In this document: piece by piece, positions 5,370 to 5,899 of the stretch
Numbering within the stretch: position 1 is the stretch's first letter
How the letters are laid out: each line of letters begins with the position of its first letter
Assembly: GCA_004293505.1 (NCBI GenBank)
Contig: RDYY01000104.1
Span: forward strand, 1 to 5,899
Source of the DNA: Sphingobacteriia bacterium
Lineage (GTDB): Bacteria; Bacteroidota; Bacteroidia; Chitinophagales; Chitinophagaceae
Reading direction: 5' to 3'
DNA: 5,899 nt
The notes under the pieces: generated by a model
Database searches by the model: none
Seen by the model: only the letters and a program-made list of their open reading frames with translations
Told to the model about the DNA's origin: nothing
Program-made: the position numbers and the translations under genes

Positions 5370-5897
5370 TTAGGCTTGTTTCACCATTTGAACCGATAAA
5401 TGCAGTTTCACGGCTTCGCTGACCACCACGCCACCGGCTTCGGTAACAGCGCTCCAGGTAAGGCCAAAATCGGAACGGTTGATGGATCCACTGATCTCAA
5501 AACCCACTTTGAATTGGCCATAGGGGTCGGTCATGGTGCCACCCAATTCCGCGTCCAATACAATGGCTTTGGTGATGCCTTTCAGGGTCAGGTCACCCGC
5601 CAATTGGTAACGGTCGCCACCCAAGGGCTTGAAACCTGTAGACACAAATTGCATTTGGGGAAACTGGGCCGCGTCAAAGAAATCGGCACTTTTCAGGTGA
5701 CCATCGCGTTGTTCGTTGTTGGTGTTGATGCTGTCGATCTCGGCTTGAAAGCTGATTTGGGCATCGCTGTAATCTGCTGCTTCGGCGCGCATGCTGGCGT
5801 CAAAACGGGTAAAGGTTCCGGTAACATTGGTGATCATCAAGTGCTTCACTTTGAAGCTGATTTCACTGTGCATGCCGTCGATTTTGTACTGTGCCAT
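5370..5897 (-). CDS. YceI-family lipid-binding-like protein, cytoplasmic form
   Basis: A 175-residue protein with the complete YceI beta-barrel (lipocalin-like) domain. Family hallmarks are IDGMHSEISFKVKHLMITNVTGTF near the N-terminus, the RDGHLKSADFFDAAQFPQMQF stretch (about 64-84), GDLTLKGITK (about 101-110), and the late ISGSINRSDFGLTW (about 134-147). Structurally studied relatives bind polyisoprenoid lipids such as quinone-like chains. Unlike E. coli YceI it has no signal peptide, so it is probably cytoplasmic. The ATG lies two bases from the right edge; family alignment supports it as the true start because the first strand begins right after it, but a slightly longer protein cannot be excluded. 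The pairing with a downstream FMN reductase suggests a shared redox, quinone or stress-response role; this is an inference from context. Confidence 0.95.
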   Translation of the reverse strand: MAQYKIDGMHSEISFKVKHLMITNVTGTFTRFDASMRAEAADYSDAQISFQAEIDSINTNNEQRDGHLKSADFFDAAQFPQMQFVSTGFKPLGGDRYQLAGDLTLKGITKAIVLDAELGGTMTDPYGQFKVGFEISGSINRSDFGLTWSAVTEAGGVVVSEAVKLHLSVQMVKQA

Positions 5898-5899
5898 GG

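Overview
The window looks like an ordinary stretch of a Bacteroidota chromosome of medium GC content. The evidence is the Bacteroidota-type 615-residue PurF, a ketoacyl-ACP synthase III with the FGCPGW active-site context, a PAS/LuxR-type regulator, and start codons that mostly lack Shine-Dalgarno sequences. A member of the Saprospiria/Chitinophagia side of the phylum is my guess, not something the sequence proves. There are no tRNA, rRNA, CRISPR or insertion-sequence features.

Layout: 1-763 (+) is the C-terminal three quarters of a FabH-like ketoacyl-ACP synthase III, cut by the left edge. Positions 764-974 are an unusually structured intergenic region with three separate inverted repeats. 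Positions 975-1712 (+) encode a PAS-like sensor fused to a LuxR/GerE helix-turn-helix. It converges, with only 27 bases between the stops, on a four-gene minus-strand series. Read in the direction of transcription (right to left) this series is: a YceI-family protein (5897-5370), an NAD(P)H-dependent FMN reductase (5332-4763), the PurF-like amidophosphoribosyltransferase (4709-2862), and an uncharacterised membrane protein with a C-terminal AAA+-like P-loop ATPase (2777-1740).

The minus-strand genes are closely spaced but probably do not form one operon. The YceI and FMN reductase genes are 37 bases apart and probably cotranscribed. A hairpin with a short U-rich tail separates the reductase from purF. 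A good intrinsic terminator (GCGCAA/TTGCGC stem, six U) follows purF. That terminator lies inside the N-terminal extension that a TTG start would give the ATPase gene, so the ATG at 2777 is the better start.

The genes do not form a known pathway: fatty-acid elongation, purine synthesis, redox/quinone handling and an orphan regulator sit side by side. The least understood items are the membrane-anchored IstB/DnaC-like ATPase and the strong 9-bp-arm inverted repeat just upstream of the PAS-LuxR gene. I see no clear evidence of a defence or mobile system.
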